NCBI GenBank assembly: GCA_963803155.1
Contig: CAWDMN010000056.1
Coordinates: 1 to 64,000 of the forward strand
DNA length: 64,000 nt
Reading direction: 5' to 3'
Source of the DNA: CAWDMN01 sp963803155
Lineage (GTDB): Bacteria; Acidobacteriota; Terriglobia; Versatilivoradales; Versatilivoraceae
In this document: positions 26,405 through 35,797 of the stretch, piece by piece
Numbering within the stretch: the stretch's first letter is position 1
Layout of the letters: each line of letters starts with the position of its first letter
The notes under the pieces: generated by a model
Databases searched by the model: none
Told to the model about the DNA's origin: nothing
What the model saw: only the letters and a program-made list of their open reading frames with translations
Translations under genes and position numbers: made by a program

Positions 26405-27453
26405 TTCGTGTCCTAATCGTGGATGACTCAGCGGTAGTGCGAAAGTATTTGGCTGTTGAATTGTCCAAATTTGAGGATATTGAAGTGGTAGGGGGAGCAA
26501 TCGACCCTTATGCCGCTCGGGATAAAATTGTCAGCCTGCAACCGAATGTGCTTACCTTGGACTTGGAAATGCCGCGGATGGACGGTCTTTCATTCCTGGC
26601 CAAATTAATGCGCTATTATCCTCTTCCCGTAGTGGTAATCAGTTCACTTACGCCTAAAAACAGTGAAACTGCCATACGGGCGCTTCAGTTGGGAGCAGTG
26701 GAAGTCATAGCCAAGCCGGGCTCTCAGTTCTCTACTCCCGGAATCGGGCCGGTCGTCCGAGCCATCCGAGCAGCCGCAGTGGCCCAATTGCCTCGCAAGA
26801 ATCAAATCGCAATATTCAATTCCAGTCAAAGCGCCTCTGAACCAGACTCAGTTCAACCCATTGCTTTATCTCACACCACTCACAAAATCCTGGCCATCGG
26901 AGCCTCAACAGGAGGTCCACAAGCCGTCGAAGAAGTGCTCAAGGGACTTCCCGCCAACGCGCCCGGTACGGTAATTGTTCAGCATATGCCGGCCTATTTC
27001 ACTGCGGCATTTGCCGGCAGACTCAACTCAATCTGTGCCCTGGAGGTGCATGAAGCGCGTGATGCTGATCCGGTGGTTCCCGGAGTAGCGCTGGTCGCTC
27101 CGGGCAATCACCATATGGTTTTACAGATGAGCGGGGCCAAATACTTGGTTCGTGTGAAAGATGGCCCACCCGTCCATCATCAGAGACCCGCGGTGGATGT
27201 GCTCTTTCAATCTGTCGCTAGCACGGCCGGGCGCAATGCCCTCGGGGTCCTCCTTACGGGAATGGGGGCCGATGGAGCCAAAGGTTTATTAGCCATGCGC
27301 GAAAGCGGCGCGTACACTATCGCACAGGATGAAAAAAGTTCGATTGTTTTTGGGATGCCCAAAGAGGCGATCAAATTGGGCGCCGCTCAGGATGTTCTTC
27401 CCCTCACTTCCATTGCTCCGACAGTCTTGAAATTCCTCGGCCAGAGCAAGTGA
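26401..27453 (+). CDS. cheB: Protein-glutamate methylesterase CheB
   Basis: 350 residues. Receiver domain with phospho-acceptor D54 (LTLDLEMPRMDG), linker, then the esterase domain with Ser169 (IGASTGGPQA), His195 (VQHMP) and Asp291 (GMGADGAKG). Removes methyl groups from receptors and is activated by CheA. Starts within the stop codon of cheX, so translation is coupled. Confidence 0.97.
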   Translation: MIRVLIVDDSAVVRKYLAVELSKFEDIEVVGGAIDPYAARDKIVSLQPNVLTLDLEMPRMDGLSFLAKLMRYYPLPVVVISSLTPKNSETAIRALQLGAVEVIAKPGSQFSTPGIGPVVRAIRAAAVAQLPRKNQIAIFNSSQSASEPDSVQPIALSHTTHKILAIGASTGGPQAVEEVLKGLPANAPGTVIVQHMPAYFTAAFAGRLNSICALEVHEARDADPVVPGVALVAPGNHHMVLQMSGAKYLVRVKDGPPVHHQRPAVDVLFQSVASTAGRNALGVLLTGMGADGAKGLLAMRESGAYTIAQDEKSSIVFGMPKEAIKLGAAQDVLPLTSIAPTVLKFLGQSK

Positions 27454-27562
27454 AGCCTTGTTTCGAAATGGACAAAACCACTCATCCCTCCTCACCTTAA
27501 TTCACTGAAAGCCCCTCATATTTTAAAACCTCGGTTCACCACTACTGGCATGGATGAAAAGA

Positions 27563-29161
27563 TTACTGCATAGGCTTGCTGAGGCCAACTTGAGTCTCGG
27601 CTGCGCTTAATCCGATAGGCCTTTCGTTAAAGGACATGCCAGCCGGTCTGCCCAAGGTTGAAATCACGTATTCGGGATAGGCAGGAATTCCGTGTTCATG
27701 CAAATCCATACCATAGATTTCGCCCTCAGCGGAGATGCGCAAAATGCCCATGGCATTGACCAGATACATCACTATCAGAGCTATAACAACGGTTGCACTC
27801 GTGATGATAAAGCTTCCGATGGCCTGGGCCATTAGCAAACTCGTCCCACCTCCATAAAAGAGGCCCGTCAACGGAGCCAAATTATCGGCGCTCAAAGGGC
27901 CCGTGGCGCCATACTTACCACAGGCGAATAATCCAAGGGAAAGGGTCCCCCAAATCCCATTGATGCCATGAACAGGCACTGCCCCAATGGGATCATCGAT
28001 TCGCAGCCATTCCAACGCCTCGACGCCGACCACTACTAAAATGCCAGCCACAGCCCCCAAGAGGATCGAGCCGGTGGGACTTACCCAATAGCAGGGACAG
28101 GTGATTGCAACGAGCCCAGCCAGAAATCCATTGACCGTAAAGCTCAGATCCCACTTTTTACTCAAGAAATACCCATACGCCATCGAAGTCAAGCCTGCCG
28201 CACAAGCTGCCAAGGTCGTATTGGCCGCCACACGGCCGATCCCTTCAAAATCCATCGCTGACAGAGTACTTCCCGGATTGAATCCATACCATCCAAACCA
28301 CAGCAATAATCCTCCAGAAGCAGCTATGGTCAAGTCATGGGGCAGCATGGGACCGCCCCCATCTCGTTTGAACTTACGTCCCAGTCGAGGTCCCAAGACA
28401 ATGGCGCCAGCAAGTGCAATAAAACCACCGATGGTGTGCACAACCGTTGAGCCTGCAAAATCGTGGAAACTCGCCCCTACCCAAGGCAGGAAATTGCCTG
28501 CACTGCCCATGCTGGCCAGAAAACCATCCGGTCCCCAAGCCCAGTGACCAATGATTGGATAGATGAACCCTGAGACCGCTAAACTATAGACCAAATCTCC
28601 TACAAACCCAGTTCGCCCAATCATGGCTCCGGAAGTGATGGTAGAACAAGTATCGGCAAAGGCAAACTGGAAGAGCCAGAAAGCCAGGAATGCCACTCCT
28701 GTGCCTTCGTAAGTAGCGGGGATATCCTGCAGAAAAAACCAGTGGTACCCGATAAAACCGTTGCCATGGCTGAACATGAAGGCAAAGCCAAAAGCGAAAA
28801 ACAACAAACCACACAAACAAGTGTCCACGATGCACTCGACCAATACGTTTACCGTTTCACGCGAGCGGCAAAACCCAGCCTCCAGCATGGTAAAACCGAC
28901 TTGCATTCCAAAAACCAGAAAGGCCGCGATCAGTGTCCATACAGTATTGAGTGGATTGATGACATCGCTCGCCTTAACTTCCCCGGCAGCATAAACCTTG
29001 GCGTCCAGGAAATTTTGAAGCAAGACTACCCCACCCATCAACAAGCTGATTCCAAGCAGTTTCCCTACTACCAATAGGTGGGCATAGTGACGCCATTCCG
29101 CATCTTTTAACCGGATTCTAAGCCTCGAAATCCTATTGGATAGATATAATTTGTCCGTCAT
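27563..29161 (-). CDS. amtB: Ammonium transporter
   Basis: 532 residues, longer than typical AmtB because of an N-terminal segment (1-30) and an extra hydrophobic helix (31-50) before the canonical start NPLNTVWTLIAAFLVFGMQV. Family motifs include GFTMLEAGFCRSRETVNVL, FAFADTCSTITSGAM, DFAGSTVVHTIGG and VPVHGINGIWGTLSLGLF. Ammonium channel of the inner membrane, normally gated by PII. It lies 103 nt behind the first PII gene, in the same operon. Confidence 0.96.
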   Translation of the reverse strand: MTDKLYLSNRISRLRIRLKDAEWRHYAHLLVVGKLLGISLLMGGVVLLQNFLDAKVYAAGEVKASDVINPLNTVWTLIAAFLVFGMQVGFTMLEAGFCRSRETVNVLVECIVDTCLCGLLFFAFGFAFMFSHGNGFIGYHWFFLQDIPATYEGTGVAFLAFWLFQFAFADTCSTITSGAMIGRTGFVGDLVYSLAVSGFIYPIIGHWAWGPDGFLASMGSAGNFLPWVGASFHDFAGSTVVHTIGGFIALAGAIVLGPRLGRKFKRDGGGPMLPHDLTIAASGGLLLWFGWYGFNPGSTLSAMDFEGIGRVAANTTLAACAAGLTSMAYGYFLSKKWDLSFTVNGFLAGLVAITCPCYWVSPTGSILLGAVAGILVVVGVEALEWLRIDDPIGAVPVHGINGIWGTLSLGLFACGKYGATGPLSADNLAPLTGLFYGGGTSLLMAQAIGSFIITSATVVIALIVMYLVNAMGILRISAEGEIYGMDLHEHGIPAYPEYVISTLGRPAGMSFNERPIGLSAAETQVGLSKPMQ

Positions 29162-29264
29162 ATCAGGAATCCTCCATAATTTTTAATTTGACTGGACATT
29201 TTGGACAAAACCTTAATGGCCCAGCGTAATTGTTCTATTAGCTCTTGCCCCCTCCACGCGAGAT

Positions 29265-29603
29265 TTAAATCGCGTTGGGTCCGACTTCGCCAGTGCGGAT
29301 GCGGATAACTTGTGCCACGGGATAGATGAAAATCTTGCCATCGCCGAATTTCCCAGTCTTGGCAGCCTGGGAAATGGCTTCCACCAACTGGTCTAACATC
29401 TCTTCCTGAACCACAACTTCCAACTTGACTTTGGGAAGGAAATCCAGTGTATATTCACTTCCCCGGTAGTGTTCGGTGTGCCCCTTCTGCCGCCCTGCTC
29501 CTCTGACTTCGCTAACCGTCATCCCATGCACTCCGAGAGTATCTAGCGCACTCTTGACTTCGTCGAGCTTGCGAGGACGGATGATGCATTCCACCTTTTG
29601 CAT
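29265..29603 (-). CDS. glnK: PII nitrogen regulatory protein, copy 1
   Basis: 112 residues from the ATG at 29603 (AAGGAG 9 nt before). ATP/2-oxoglutarate-sensing trimer with T-loop Tyr51 in HYRGSEYTLDF, the GlnD uridylylation site, and the B-loop region KTGKFGDGKIFIYPV. Upstream of amtB on the same strand, so GlnK-type by context. A terminator-bearing leader (29648-29728) precedes it. Confidence 0.96.
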   Translation of the reverse strand: MQKVECIIRPRKLDEVKSALDTLGVHGMTVSEVRGAGRQKGHTEHYRGSEYTLDFLPKVKLEVVVQEEMLDQLVEAISQAAKTGKFGDGKIFIYPVAQVIRIRTGEVGPNAI

Positions 29604-29647
29604 GTTCAGTTTCTCCTTTTTAGAAAATTTTTGGACAAGGCAGAAGC

Positions 29648-29728
29648 AAAAAAAAGGCGTCCAGCGGCAGATGAAAATCCTGCCTCCGGACGCCTGCGTC
29701 CTCACGTAAAACCACAAGCCAAAGTGGT
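29648..29728 (-). promoter_or_regulatory. Attenuator leader of glnK-amtB
   Basis: Minus-strand 5' leader ending 45 nt before the glnK ATG. AGGCGTCC (29688-29695) pairs with GGACGCCT (29655-29662), with an inner GGCAG/CTGCC stem, and is followed by eight U (29648-29655): a strong intrinsic terminator. The competing hairpin GGACGCAGGCGTCC (29688-29701) uses the same GTCC, so only one can form. Another hairpin, ACCAC...GTGGT, is at 29711-29728. The porin leader has the same design. Confidence 0.7.
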
Positions 29729-29893
29729 CTTGCGCTTAATTCAATTTCTCAACTCAGAAGCCGCTTCGCTTCTTCGCCGTCGTTCTAACTATTATTTCAA
29801 AACTTGACCATCCATTCCAATTTATTCTTTTTATATTTTCAATAAAAATATCTTATATATCCGGACTTGTTCTTTTCAGCGGGCATTTCGCAG

Positions 29894-30235
29894 CTAAATA
29901 GCCATTTCGCCAGTCTCCCCCGTGCGAATTCGAACGACCTCGGCTATGGGATAGATGAATATCTTCCCATCGCCAAATTTCCCGGTTTTGGCCATGTTCG
30001 TGACTGCGCTGATCACCTTTTCGGTGAGCTCCTCGGGAACCACGACTTCAAGCTTGACCTTGGGAAGAAAATCAATAGTGTACTCACTGCCCCGGTAATG
30101 TTCGGTGTGCCCTTTCTGGCGGCCACATCCGCGCACGTCAGTCACCGTCATTCCGTGAATGCCTATCTCATCCAAAGCGCTCTTGACATCGTCCAATTTG
30201 TGGGGACGAAAGATGCATTCGATTTTTCTCATCAT
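29894..30235 (-). CDS. glnB: PII nitrogen regulatory protein, copy 2
   Basis: 113 residues, close paralogue of the copy 290 nt downstream. T-loop HYRGSEYTIDF with Tyr52 (51 if the second of two adjacent ATG codons is used), KTGKFGDGKIFIYPIAEVVR near the C-terminus. Closest upstream neighbour is glnD, its presumed modifying enzyme. GlnB versus GlnK identity is by context only. Confidence 0.95.
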   Translation of the reverse strand: MMRKIECIFRPHKLDDVKSALDEIGIHGMTVTDVRGCGRQKGHTEHYRGSEYTIDFLPKVKLEVVVPEELTEKVISAVTNMAKTGKFGDGKIFIYPIAEVVRIRTGETGEMAI

Positions 30236-30614
30236 GGGAATCTCACTCCAACCTATCTAAGGATTGATTACCTGCCTTGACTCGGACTCATTCAATTTGG
30301 GTGGATGGAGATAATTTATACGATACTCACATCCACCAGGAACCATTTACTCCACGATACATCCCCCGCGCCCTTTATCGCCAAGCCACATTTCAAATAC
30401 AAATCGACGCGAAAACTCCGTCGCCGGCAAATCCCAACTCTGGAGGCCTTGTATATAGCATCCTGCCCGATAAAACTCAACGCAATTCAGAACTGCGCCG
30501 GCAAGGGATTCAATGAGACGGCACAAAGATAATTCTCTGCGGCATTTCAAGCAGGATTGCGAGTGCAATTTAGTGGCTGCCCAATAAATCCCGCCTCCTG
30601 ACCAAGCGGCAAGA
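30236..30614. other. Gap between glnD and the second PII gene
   Basis: No gene supported. It has a possible stem GGTGGATG (about 30300)/CATCCACC (about 30330), and no terminator leader of the kind seen before glnK. Open frames here are short and lack ribosome sites. Confidence 0.4.
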
Positions 30615-33311
30615 TCATGCGCAATCATCGTTTGCAGCCGGTTCCGACAATTCCTGCTGCAACCATTCCACAATCTCACTGAGTCGGGAATTTTCATGGA
30701 TTTTCTTCCCATGTTGATCAGTGACATAAAAAACATCAAAGGCTTGTGCTTTTTCCGTGGCCAATTTTGCGTAGACAATATTCAGTCTGAGTTGCGCCAT
30801 GACACTGGCAATCCGATACCCCAAACCCACCCGGTCCTCCGCTTGAATCTCCACGACAGTGGCTGAAGGGGAAATGGTGTTGTCAACTCGGACCCGTGGA
30901 GGCATATGTCCATGTTTTGCGGTAAACGACGAAAGGCGCCCGCTTCTAAGGTGTTCCTCCAAATCCACCTGCCCGGCAATGATTCTTTTCAGAAATCGTT
31001 CCACGCGAGGGTAATCTTCGGCATGGAGTCGGCTTTTGCGCGTGCGGCTTGCCACCTGAAACACATCGCAAACCACTCGATCCTTTCGAGTGTTCAATTG
31101 AGCGCTCAGAATACTCATATTAAATGCCGCTAATCCTCCGGCAATTCGCGCGAAAAGGCCAGGACGATCTTTTGTCACCATGAGCAGATCGCTGTACCAC
31201 TCTCTGGGGTGGTCGATCCAACCGAACACTACTCCTTCCCCTTGAAGCTTGTCTACCAATCGGAGATGGCAGCGAATTTGTTCCAAAGGCGTGTACAGAA
31301 CATATTTTTCCGGCAGCAAATCCAGATGCCGTGTCACTTTTTGCCGGCTCATCTCATTTTCAAGCAACTCTTCAACTTTTCGTCGCGCTGGAACCACTTC
31401 ATGACGCGCTTCGCTATCCCTAGCCCTGGCAAACATTAGCCGTTCATAAGTCTTCGTAAAGAGCCGCCAGAGCAGATAATCATTCCATTCAGTCCAGACA
31501 TCCGGCCCAGTGGAAACCATGTCTGCATATGTCAGCAAAAGCAGCCGGTTCAGATAATCCAATCTCTTGACTGTGGAGGCCACTCGCTCGATGGTGTCTG
31601 GGTCATCGAGGTTGCGGCGTTGGGAGATATGGCTGAGCAATAGGTGATTTTCTATCAGGAATTCCACTGCCTCGATTTCTTCCCGGGGAAATCCAAGCCG
31701 CAGCATTGCTTGAACCGCCAGTTTTGCCCCTTTGACGGAATGGTTCCCTCCCAAGCCTTTTCCCACATCATGCAAGAGCAGCGCCAGATACAGGCCGACA
31801 CAATTCGGAATTTCGCTCAACACTTTTTGGTAGGGGATCTCCTGAGGCAATTGACTGGACGAAATTTGGTCCAGCACTTCCAGCGCTTTGAGTGTGTGCT
31901 CGTCGGTGGTGTATTTATGGTAATGATCATGTTCAACCAGACAAGTCAGTCGTCCAAATTCTGGCAACAATTTCCCGAGGAAACCGATTTCATGCATATT
32001 GCGAATGACAGGTCCCACTTGCCCCCTTCTTCCCAATATTTTCCGAAAAACTTCCGTGACTCCTCCCACAAACCAGAGAGCACCGGGGAATTGGGGCATC
32101 ATGGAACGGATCGAATGGCGGGCCTCCTCTTTGAAAAGGTCCCCCTCTTCGTTGCAGTGTGCCAAAAGCCATAATGCCTTTTCAGGACTGGGAGCAATCC
32201 TGAATTCCTCCAATACTATGTGCGTTTCTTTGGCCTTTTCCGATCTTCGGGAGAGAATTCTGAAACCTGGCCACTTCTTCCCGAGTCCTACTTCCGCGGC
32301 CGCCTTGTTCCATATCATCTCGAACACAAAAGAGATGCGCCTTACCTCGAGGTAGTAATGATTCAGGAATGACTCTGTCTCTTTTTGAAAAGGTTGCCTT
32401 TTGAAATGGAAAATCTCGCCGACATGGGTCACCAGCTCATGCGTGAATTCGTCTTGATGTCTCCCGCAAAGAAAATGCATCTCATTGCGAAGACGCAGAA
32501 GAAAATCATATGCACCCGTTGCTTCTTTCCACTCTTGATGGTGGATTCCCACAATACTCATGGTTTTTTCAACATCATTCCCGGGATAGACCAAACCCGC
32601 AATCCAGCCAACGGAATGAAAATCCCGCAAGCCCCCTTTAACTTCTTTCACGTTGGGTTCCTGAATGAAGGCTGTTCCCCCCTGTTTCACATGCCGTTCG
32701 CGAACACTCTCCAGAAACTTTTGTCCGTAGGGGATCCGGTTTTTTTCAACCAGCTGAATAAGCTTATGTTTTAATTCTTGATAAAGGGTGTGATCCCCCA
32801 CCAGGAAGCGGGCATCCAACATGGAGACCAGAGAAACCAAATCGGAAGAGCCCATATCCAAAGCCTCTTTGACCGTCCGGGCACTATGTCCGACCTCCAG
32901 GCCCATATCCCATAGGAGATACAAAATCGCCTGAATATGGCGGTTTTCCCGCGATATCTGCCGATGAGTCACCAGAAACATAAGATCCACATCTGAAAAA
33001 GGAGCCAGTTCTCCGCGTCCATACCCTCCGAGGGCAACGATGGCCAGTCCCTCAGAGTCCTTTCTTCGCTGGCCTTGTTTTCCAGATTCCTGAGTCAACA
33101 ACGAGCCATGGATCTGTTTCAACAAGTGATCCATGAGCAGAGCCCTGCCTTGGACTATTTCCTTCCCCGATGAGCCGCTCCGGTGTGACAATTGCAAACG
33201 CTGTAATTCGACTTGATGTAAATGCTTGCAATAGTCGAGCAGAGAGCCCTGCCTTTTTTCGCCAGATGGCACAAAATTGGGCAACATAAAAGATTTCCCG
33301 GCTACCGACAT
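30615..33311 (-). CDS. glnD: PII uridylyltransferase/uridylyl-removing enzyme
   Basis: 898 residues from the ATG at 33311 (AGGAGG 12 nt before; an ATG at 33338 is upstream of that site). Nucleotidyltransferase motif GGYGRGELAPFSDVDLMF, an HD domain with LALLLHDVGKGLGGNHSVKG, and two C-terminal ACT domains (MVTKDRPGLFARIAGGLAAF; IQAEDRVGLGYRIASVMAQL) that sense glutamine. It modifies Tyr51 of PII. Position directly upstream of two PII genes and amtB fits. Confidence 0.95.
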   Translation of the reverse strand: MSVAGKSFMLPNFVPSGEKRQGSLLDYCKHLHQVELQRLQLSHRSGSSGKEIVQGRALLMDHLLKQIHGSLLTQESGKQGQRRKDSEGLAIVALGGYGRGELAPFSDVDLMFLVTHRQISRENRHIQAILYLLWDMGLEVGHSARTVKEALDMGSSDLVSLVSMLDARFLVGDHTLYQELKHKLIQLVEKNRIPYGQKFLESVRERHVKQGGTAFIQEPNVKEVKGGLRDFHSVGWIAGLVYPGNDVEKTMSIVGIHHQEWKEATGAYDFLLRLRNEMHFLCGRHQDEFTHELVTHVGEIFHFKRQPFQKETESFLNHYYLEVRRISFVFEMIWNKAAAEVGLGKKWPGFRILSRRSEKAKETHIVLEEFRIAPSPEKALWLLAHCNEEGDLFKEEARHSIRSMMPQFPGALWFVGGVTEVFRKILGRRGQVGPVIRNMHEIGFLGKLLPEFGRLTCLVEHDHYHKYTTDEHTLKALEVLDQISSSQLPQEIPYQKVLSEIPNCVGLYLALLLHDVGKGLGGNHSVKGAKLAVQAMLRLGFPREEIEAVEFLIENHLLLSHISQRRNLDDPDTIERVASTVKRLDYLNRLLLLTYADMVSTGPDVWTEWNDYLLWRLFTKTYERLMFARARDSEARHEVVPARRKVEELLENEMSRQKVTRHLDLLPEKYVLYTPLEQIRCHLRLVDKLQGEGVVFGWIDHPREWYSDLLMVTKDRPGLFARIAGGLAAFNMSILSAQLNTRKDRVVCDVFQVASRTRKSRLHAEDYPRVERFLKRIIAGQVDLEEHLRSGRLSSFTAKHGHMPPRVRVDNTISPSATVVEIQAEDRVGLGYRIASVMAQLRLNIVYAKLATEKAQAFDVFYVTDQHGKKIHENSRLSEIVEWLQQELSEPAANDDCA

Positions 33312-33492
33312 GGTGGAAGAATTCCTCCTGGGTCTCAATCCCTCTTCTGCAATGACCTGGCAACCCGCTTCCCTTCGCGAAACTGTCCACCTTCATTAAG
33401 CGGCTGTTTTCGAGCCAAGCTAAGACCGATATTGGAATCTGAGAGGCAGATTGAACCCGCTCTCCAAATATTCCGACGTAAAGCTCGTGCTA

Positions 33493-34686
33493 TTAATCTT
33501 TCCCAAACCCAAAAGAATACGCAACTCCGATGATGAAGAGGCTTTGATGTTTGGCCAGCTCATCCGCCCTTTTTTTGAAATAAGACGAATTGGAAAAATC
33601 GCCTCGATACTCAAACTTCGTGCTGAAGTTAGGTTTGAGTCGCAAATCATAGGTCAGAGTCAATTCCTTAATCGACTGAGCTGTTCCCGTGGCAAACCCA
33701 TCCCGATCTTTGAAATATTCAAACCGGGGCGCAAAGGAATGTTTCTGGCTCTTGTTGCCGAACTTTGCCGAGCCGGCAATTCCCTGCCAAACGGACCGCC
33801 CTGGCAGGGGCGGCTGGTTGGCATCAAATCCATAATCATAATTAAACTTGAATCCCACATGGGGAGTCAGCGTGACATTCGCTACGGTATCCCATAGATT
33901 GCGCCATCCCTCATTCGTTCCGCCATGCTCCGGCCCGCCCAGCCAGTTCTGAATCAGTTGGAATTTAGCGTTAGGAGTCAGTGTCGCGGAGAGTCCCACA
34001 CTTTTGCCGGTATTATTATCAAATGAACTATTCCAGCCATTGACTACATAGGCCCCAAGCCCGATTTTTTCGGAAACATTATATGCGGCCCTCAGGCCCG
34101 TATGATAGTAGGGTTGTGCATAAGCGAACAACAGCGATTGCTGGTAATGCCAGTTGTCGATAGATTCCAAAACCTCCACCCCAATAAAGGTGGCATATTT
34201 CCCGAAGTCCAATGTCAATCCCTTCCCGATGGGGGCATTGTAGCTGATATAAGCCTGTTGCAGGTGCTTCATGATATTCTGCTGGCCCAAGACTGGCTCA
34301 AAAGCGCTGTAAGAATCAGCCGCGAGTCCAGCCATCAAATCTACCCGATACCCCATGGAGTTCTTATCTGCGGCAACCTTATTAAAAGTCAATTTGACCA
34401 AGTTAAGCTGGAAGCTGTTCGATTTGGTCTCCAATCCCCGCAGTTGCACAGATTGATCAGCTGGCCGATTAAAATTGTAACCATAATACACATCCAGCAA
34501 TCCGGATATTTGCGTGCTTTTGAAAAAACTCAACACGGGAGAAGTATCGGGTGGCTGAGAAGCACTGGAGGCTGGAACCGTCGTATCTGATGCCGCCCCG
34601 CTATCCTGTGCATGGGAAACAGTGGCCGCCACAACGAGCAGTAATCCAATCATTACGAGGATCTCAATTTTGTGCTTGATATTCAT
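33493..34686 (-). CDS. Outer-membrane beta-barrel porin (BBP2-like)
   Basis: 397 residues. Signal peptide (IEILVMIGLLLVVAAT, cleavage after VSHAQ), a Ser/Pro/Thr linker, then alternating beta strands (ISGLLDVYYGYNFNRP, FQLNLVKLTFNK, MGYRVDLMAGLAAD, FAPRFEYFKDRDGF) ending in a C-terminal aromatic strand (LFIIGVAYSFGFG). This is the putative BBP2 porin type that often accompanies ammonium transport genes. The terminator-type leader at 34771-34882, shared with glnK-amtB, supports a nitrogen role. Confidence 0.85.
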   Translation of the reverse strand: MNIKHKIEILVMIGLLLVVAATVSHAQDSGAASDTTVPASSASQPPDTSPVLSFFKSTQISGLLDVYYGYNFNRPADQSVQLRGLETKSNSFQLNLVKLTFNKVAADKNSMGYRVDLMAGLAADSYSAFEPVLGQQNIMKHLQQAYISYNAPIGKGLTLDFGKYATFIGVEVLESIDNWHYQQSLLFAYAQPYYHTGLRAAYNVSEKIGLGAYVVNGWNSSFDNNTGKSVGLSATLTPNAKFQLIQNWLGGPEHGGTNEGWRNLWDTVANVTLTPHVGFKFNYDYGFDANQPPLPGRSVWQGIAGSAKFGNKSQKHSFAPRFEYFKDRDGFATGTAQSIKELTLTYDLRLKPNFSTKFEYRGDFSNSSYFKKRADELAKHQSLFIIGVAYSFGFGKD

Positions 34687-34770
34687 GTCGAAGTCCTTTC
34701 AAGTTTGAGGTTGCTGGTTCCCAAGCAACACTGCTCAAGAGGATCTCGGCCTCAGAATTACACCCCCGCC

Positions 34771-34882
34771 AAAAAAAAACGTCCATCAACCTTTTACTGT
34801 ACGGTCAATGGACGCCTATGTCCGGTCGGACGAAAGACTCGTCCGAGGTCAAAACCATTATGCCTCACGCACAACCTTGTGC
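34771..34882 (-). promoter_or_regulatory. Attenuator leader of the porin gene
   Basis: Minus-strand 5' leader. In order: GCAC-AAGGTT-GTGC hairpin (34869-34882, hexaloop), CGGACGA/TCGTCCG hairpin (34827-34845), GGAC-ATAGGC-GTCC hairpin (34810-34823, hexaloop), then a 12-bp terminator stem (34803-34814 with 34780-34791) and nine U (34771-34779). The third hairpin overlaps the terminator stem and would exclude it. Both hexaloops have A at position 1 and G at position 4, as in ANTAR-protein targets. Confidence 0.7.
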
Positions 34883-34894
34883 CTTTCCCCAACA

Positions 34895-34922
34895 ATTTTA
34901 GCCCAATTTGAGTCTTCGTCAA
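34895..34922 (-). promoter_or_regulatory. Promoter of the porin gene
   Basis: On the minus strand TTGACG (34917-34922), 16 nt, TAAAAT (34895-34900). The expected transcript start is about 6 nt before the first leader hairpin. Confidence 0.55.
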
Positions 34923-35069
34923 TATTATTTATTTTATGTTTTCTATAAATACCCCTTATGGATAAAAATAGCGACTCCATCTGCCCTACCCGGCTTTATC
35001 GAAAGTCCTGCCGGGCGCCCTTTCGTCGTGTGGCGAGCCAGCTGCGTGGAAATTTTGAGGGCTGCCCAG

Positions 35070-35230
35070 GCCAGCGGGGCTGGCTCAACAAGAAGATGGG
35101 ACGCGCGAGTGTGACGAAGTCACCCTTCGCGCGTCGCATGGCTAACCTCGCCTGCCGAGCCAGCGTGCACCGGTGACGGCGGTCACTCGTGCCCGCTCCA
35201 CCTTTGCCCAAATTTGATTTTCCGAGGAGC
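35070..35230 (-). repeat. 161-bp dispersed repeat, copy R1
   Basis: Inverted, nearly identical copy of 37421-37581. It contains GACGCGCGA/TCGCGCGTC and GTGAC-TTC-GTCAC nested hairpins and a GTGAC-CGCC-GTCAC hairpin. In one frame it reads GKGGAGTSDRRHRCTLAR, a translation often produced by such repeats and not a gene. The remaining DNA between the porin leader and the nitroreductase gene holds nothing else I can support. Confidence 0.85.
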
Positions 35231-35274
35231 CGCGCATGAAAGACGGAAAAAGTCTCCGGAGATTCTCAACGAAA

Positions 35275-35766
35275 TCAAAACTTTTCCCAGTGTAATACCT
35301 GTGATAATGGCCGTTTCGAGGGAGCGGAAACGTCCTTGGGGAAACCCAAAGCGATCAGGCTAATTAGCTTGAATCCTTCTGGAACTCCTGCCATTCCGCG
35401 TATAGTTTCAGCATAAGGCTTTTTGTCTCCCGCCACCCAACAAGAACCCAATCCCAAAGCCCATGCGGCAATCAGCATATTCTGGGTTGCTGCGCAGCCA
35501 TCTTCCAGGAAGTACTTGGTGTCCCGGCAAAAGACCAGGATGCAGACGGGAGCATCCGCAATAAATGGCCCATAGTCCGTGGCGAGGGCTATTTCTTTGC
35601 GTTTGAGAGGGTCGGTGACTGCCACAAATTCCCAAGGCTGAATGTTGATGGCGCTGGCGGCCATACGGCCGCAGTCCACGATTTGCGCAATCAATTCCCG
35701 TGAAACCTGATCAGGCTTATAATTGCGGACACTTCGCCTGGTTTTCAATGCTTCAATTGCATCCAT
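35275..35766 (-). CDS. Nitroreductase-family protein
   Basis: 163 residues from the ATG at 35766 with AGGAGG 5 nt upstream. FMN-binding pattern TRRSVRNYKPDQVSRELI at the N-terminus, SAINIQPWEFVAV, GCAATQNMLIAAWALGLGSC and LIALGFPKD. Probably a cytoplasmic flavin reductase; substrate unknown. It lies 31 nt behind the permease gene and both are enclosed by R1 and R2. Confidence 0.92.
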   Translation of the reverse strand: MDAIEALKTRRSVRNYKPDQVSRELIAQIVDCGRMAASAINIQPWEFVAVTDPLKRKEIALATDYGPFIADAPVCILVFCRDTKYFLEDGCAATQNMLIAAWALGLGSCWVAGDKKPYAETIRGMAGVPEGFKLISLIALGFPKDVSAPSKRPLSQVLHWEKF

Positions 35767-35797
35767 GGAATCCTCCTGAAGAAGGCATCTGAACTGA

